14,999 nt of DNA from Falsiroseomonas sp035644895 (GTDB lineage: Bacteria > Pseudomonadota > Alphaproteobacteria > Acetobacterales > Acetobacteraceae), in NCBI GenBank assembly GCA_035644895.1, contig DASQNQ010000034.1, forward strand, positions 1-14,999, read 5' to 3'. Within the stretch, counting starts at the first letter, position 1, and every line of letters begins with the position of its first letter. The position numbers were made by a program, and so were the translations under genes. Of the stretch, positions 13,616 to 14,999 are shown piece by piece. The notes under the pieces were generated by a model. The model made no database searches and was not told the DNA's origin. It saw only the letters and a program-made list of their open reading frames with translations.

Positions 13616-14383
13616 CTACAGCCCGCGCTGCCGCTTGATGCGGTCCCAGGCGGCGTTGATCTCGGCCACCTTCCGCGTCGCGCGGTCCACGAACTCCTTC
13701 GGCACGCCGCGCGCCGCGAGGCTGTCCGGATGGTTCTCGCGCATCAGCCGCCGCCACGCGAGGCGCACCTCCTCGTCGGAGGCGCTCGGCTTCAGGCCGA
13801 GGACGGCGTAGGCCGCGTCGCCGACCTCCTTCGTCTCGCGCGCCATGCCGGGGTTGCCGCCCTTCGCCCGCTCCCAGGCCGTGGCGTCAAGCCCGAATCG
13901 GAGCTGGACGCCCTGCAGCACCGGAAGCTCGCCCTTCGTGACCGGGCCGTCCGCCTTCGCGATGGCGAACAGGGCGGCCAGCACGTCCTCCAGCAGCGCC
14001 TTGTTGTCGGCGAAGGCCTCGCCGAGGCGCTGGGCGAAGGGCTCCCAGCCATCCGCCGTCTCACGCGCCTTGTCGAACATCTGCGCGACCTCGCGCAGGT
14101 TCTCGGGCGGGATGCGGAAGTGGCGCTTGAAGGCGTCGATCTCGGCGCGGCTCACCGGGCCGTCGGCCTTGGCGAGCTTGGCCGAGAGCACGATCACGGA
14201 GATGGCGAACAGCGTCTCCTTGTTGCCCAGCAGCGCGGCCATGTCGGCCGCCCCCGGCCCCATCCGGCCGGACAGCGCCCCCTGGTCCGCCGCATGGCCC
14301 AGCGCCGCACCCATCACGGCGCCGAGCGGCCCGCCGGTGAAGAACCCCGCGACGCCGCCGAGAAGCTTGCCCCAGATGCTCAA
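13616..14383 (-). CDS. djlA: DjlA-like co-chaperone: membrane segment, TerB-like region and C-terminal J domain (TTG start)
   Basis: This 255-aa protein has the DjlA plan. A glycine-rich hydrophobic N-terminal segment (about 8-32) could insert in or lie on the membrane. A TerB-like helical region follows, with two similar blocks, LSAKLAKADGPVSRAEID (66-83) and LFAIAKADGPVTKGE (138-152). A C-terminal J domain (about 190-252) has YAVLGLKPSASDEEV (192-206) and the HPD motif at 218-220 that stimulates the DnaK ATPase. It probably acts as a DnaK co-chaperone; the clients are unknown. No ATG fits. TTG at 14383 gives the MSIWGKLLGG N-terminus I recall from relatives and has GAAGG 6 bases upstream. 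The stop is 10 bases before the amidase gene. The symbol rests on architecture, not on a functional match. Confidence 0.88.
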   Translation of the reverse strand: MSIWGKLLGGVAGFFTGGPLGAVMGAALGHAADQGALSGRMGPGAADMAALLGNKETLFAISVIVLSAKLAKADGPVSRAEIDAFKRHFRIPPENLREVAQMFDKARETADGWEPFAQRLGEAFADNKALLEDVLAALFAIAKADGPVTKGELPVLQGVQLRFGLDATAWERAKGGNPGMARETKEVGDAAYAVLGLKPSASDEEVRLAWRRLMRENHPDSLAARGVPKEFVDRATRKVAEINAAWDRIKRQRGL

Positions 14384-14437
14384 TGGAAACCTTCGGCCCT
14401 CAAGACCGGGCCGCGCATAGCATGCCCCCGGCGCCGG

Positions 14438-14950
14438 CTACAGTGTTGCCGCAGCCCGTGCGGCCTGTTCGTAGAAGCCGGCCAGGGCCCGGAGCAGTTG
14501 CGCCAGTTCCGACAATTGCGATGCGCCGGGGCCGGACGCGCGGAGCGGCCGGGCCAGCAGGCGCTCGCGCACCTCCGCGTAGCGGGCGCAGAGCGCGGCG
14601 CCCGACTCGGTGGCGGAGACCGTCTTCTCCTTGCCCTTGCGCCCGGTCCGCACGAGGCCCGCCGCTTCCAGCTTGCGGATGGCGTAGGTGGCGATGTGCG
14701 TGTCCTCTATGTCGAGCACCAGGCAGATGTCGGCCAGCCGCTTCGGCCTGTCGCGGTGCCGGACGGTGTGGAGGATCAGGATCTCGGTCGGCGACAGGCC
14801 TGGCATGCCGGCGGCCGCCATGCACCGGACCATCCAGCGGGCGAAGCCCGCGCCGGCGATGATCATCCCGAACTCCACCTCCGACAGCGCGGGGGACGCG
14901 CCGGCGGCCAGGTGTGCCGAGGAAACGACGGGCTGGTGCGGCTCGGGCAT
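14438..14950 (-). CDS. MarR-like winged-helix transcriptional regulator
   Basis: A predicted 170-aa DNA-binding protein. The N-terminal part has HQPVVSSAHLA (5-15) and LSEVEFGMIIAG (22-33), which I recall from a family of predicted MarR-type regulators in alphaproteobacteria. The central part (about 50-110) fits a winged helix: LSPTEILILHTV (52-63), LADICLVLDIEDTHIATYAI (72-91) as helix-turn-helix, and KLEAAGLVRTGRKGKEKTVS (93-112) as the wing. The target and ligand are unknown. I prefer ATG at 14950. The frame is open to a GTG at 14998, but that region holds a palindrome and a -35-like TTGACA. No Shine-Dalgarno sequence precedes the ATG, so the message may be leaderless. It is 54 bases upstream of the djlA-like gene and may be co-transcribed with it. 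Confidence 0.85.
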   Translation of the reverse strand: MPEPHQPVVSSAHLAAGASPALSEVEFGMIIAGAGFARWMVRCMAAAGMPGLSPTEILILHTVRHRDRPKRLADICLVLDIEDTHIATYAIRKLEAAGLVRTGRKGKEKTVSATESGAALCARYAEVRERLLARPLRASGPGASQLSELAQLLRALAGFYEQAARAAATL

Positions 14951-14959
14951 GCGCAATCG

Positions 14960-14985
14960 TTGACGATTTGCCGATAAATTGTCAA
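14960..14985 (-). promoter_or_regulatory. Palindromic operator candidate upstream of the MarR-like gene
   Basis: Arms TTGACGATTT (14960-14969) and AAATTGTCAA (14976-14985) flank six bases, with 9 of 10 positions complementary. The outer arm contains TTGACA on the minus strand, a perfect -35 box; an AACGAT 18 bases further on is a weak -10. The palindrome ends 10 bases before the presumed ATG, so a dimeric regulator bound here would block the promoter. Autoregulation is typical of MarR proteins. Confidence 0.6.
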
Positions 14986-14999
14986 TGAAAGCCTGCACC

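Noticed and set aside
14417..14440. Short palindromic CCGGCGCCGG with TAGC/GCTA ends after the MarR-like stop, as a possible terminator
   Set aside because: No U-tract follows and self-complementary GC words are common in this DNA; I do not call a terminator.
1..14999. Mobile elements, CRISPR arrays, tRNA genes, defence systems or a novel gene cluster
   Set aside because: No transposase or integrase motifs, no spaced repeats and no tRNA-like folds were seen. All genes but the MarR-like regulator belong to well-known housekeeping families.

Overview
The window looks like chromosomal DNA of a high-GC (roughly 70 %) alphaproteobacterium. The Acetobacteraceae (Roseomonas-like) are my best guess. 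This rests on the order DnaJ-like protein, amidase, rnpB, mraZ, on a meso-diaminopimelate-type MurE (Gram-negative peptidoglycan), on the alanine/proline-rich tails of FtsL and FtsI, and on the style of the proteins. It is an inference, not a database result. Every gene I can support lies on the minus strand, so transcription runs from high to low coordinates.

Right end (12928-14999): a MarR-like winged-helix regulator with a strong palindrome just upstream of its start, then a DjlA-type TerB/J-domain protein that starts at TTG, then 10 bases later a short N-acetylmuramoyl-L-alanine amidase (Amidase_2 plus peptidoglycan-binding domain) with no visible signal peptide.

Middle (12046-12927): the RNase P RNA gene rnpB (about 12407-12837) with a recognisable promoter, followed by a gene-free stretch of about 360 bases leading into mraZ. 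This stretch is the least ordinary part of the window. It holds an inverted pair of DnaA-box-like sequences, a near-CtrA site, two GANTC sites, five GGG(A/T) repeats at exact 10-base spacing that fit a MraZ operator, a G-tract cluster, and a perfect 10-bp GC hairpin in the presumed mraZ leader.

Left and main part (1-12045): the division and cell wall (dcw) cluster mraZ-rsmH-ftsL-ftsI-murE-murF-mraY-murD-ftsW-murG-murC, with murC cut by the window edge. Most junctions are ATGA, GTGA or TGATG overlaps, so the genes form one tightly coupled operon. MurC, MurD, MurE and MurF build UDP-MurNAc-pentapeptide. MraY and MurG turn it into lipid I and lipid II. FtsW polymerises lipid II and FtsI cross-links the strands at the septum, with FtsL as a divisome scaffold. 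RsmH methylates 16S rRNA and MraZ probably represses the operon. The rest of the cluster (murB, ddl, ftsQ, ftsA, ftsZ) would be expected beyond position 1.

I found no mobile element, CRISPR array, tRNA or defence system, and no evidence for an undescribed multi-gene system. The points worth a second look are regulatory (the rnpB-mraZ interval and the palindrome upstream of the MarR-like gene) plus some unusual starts and protein tails.
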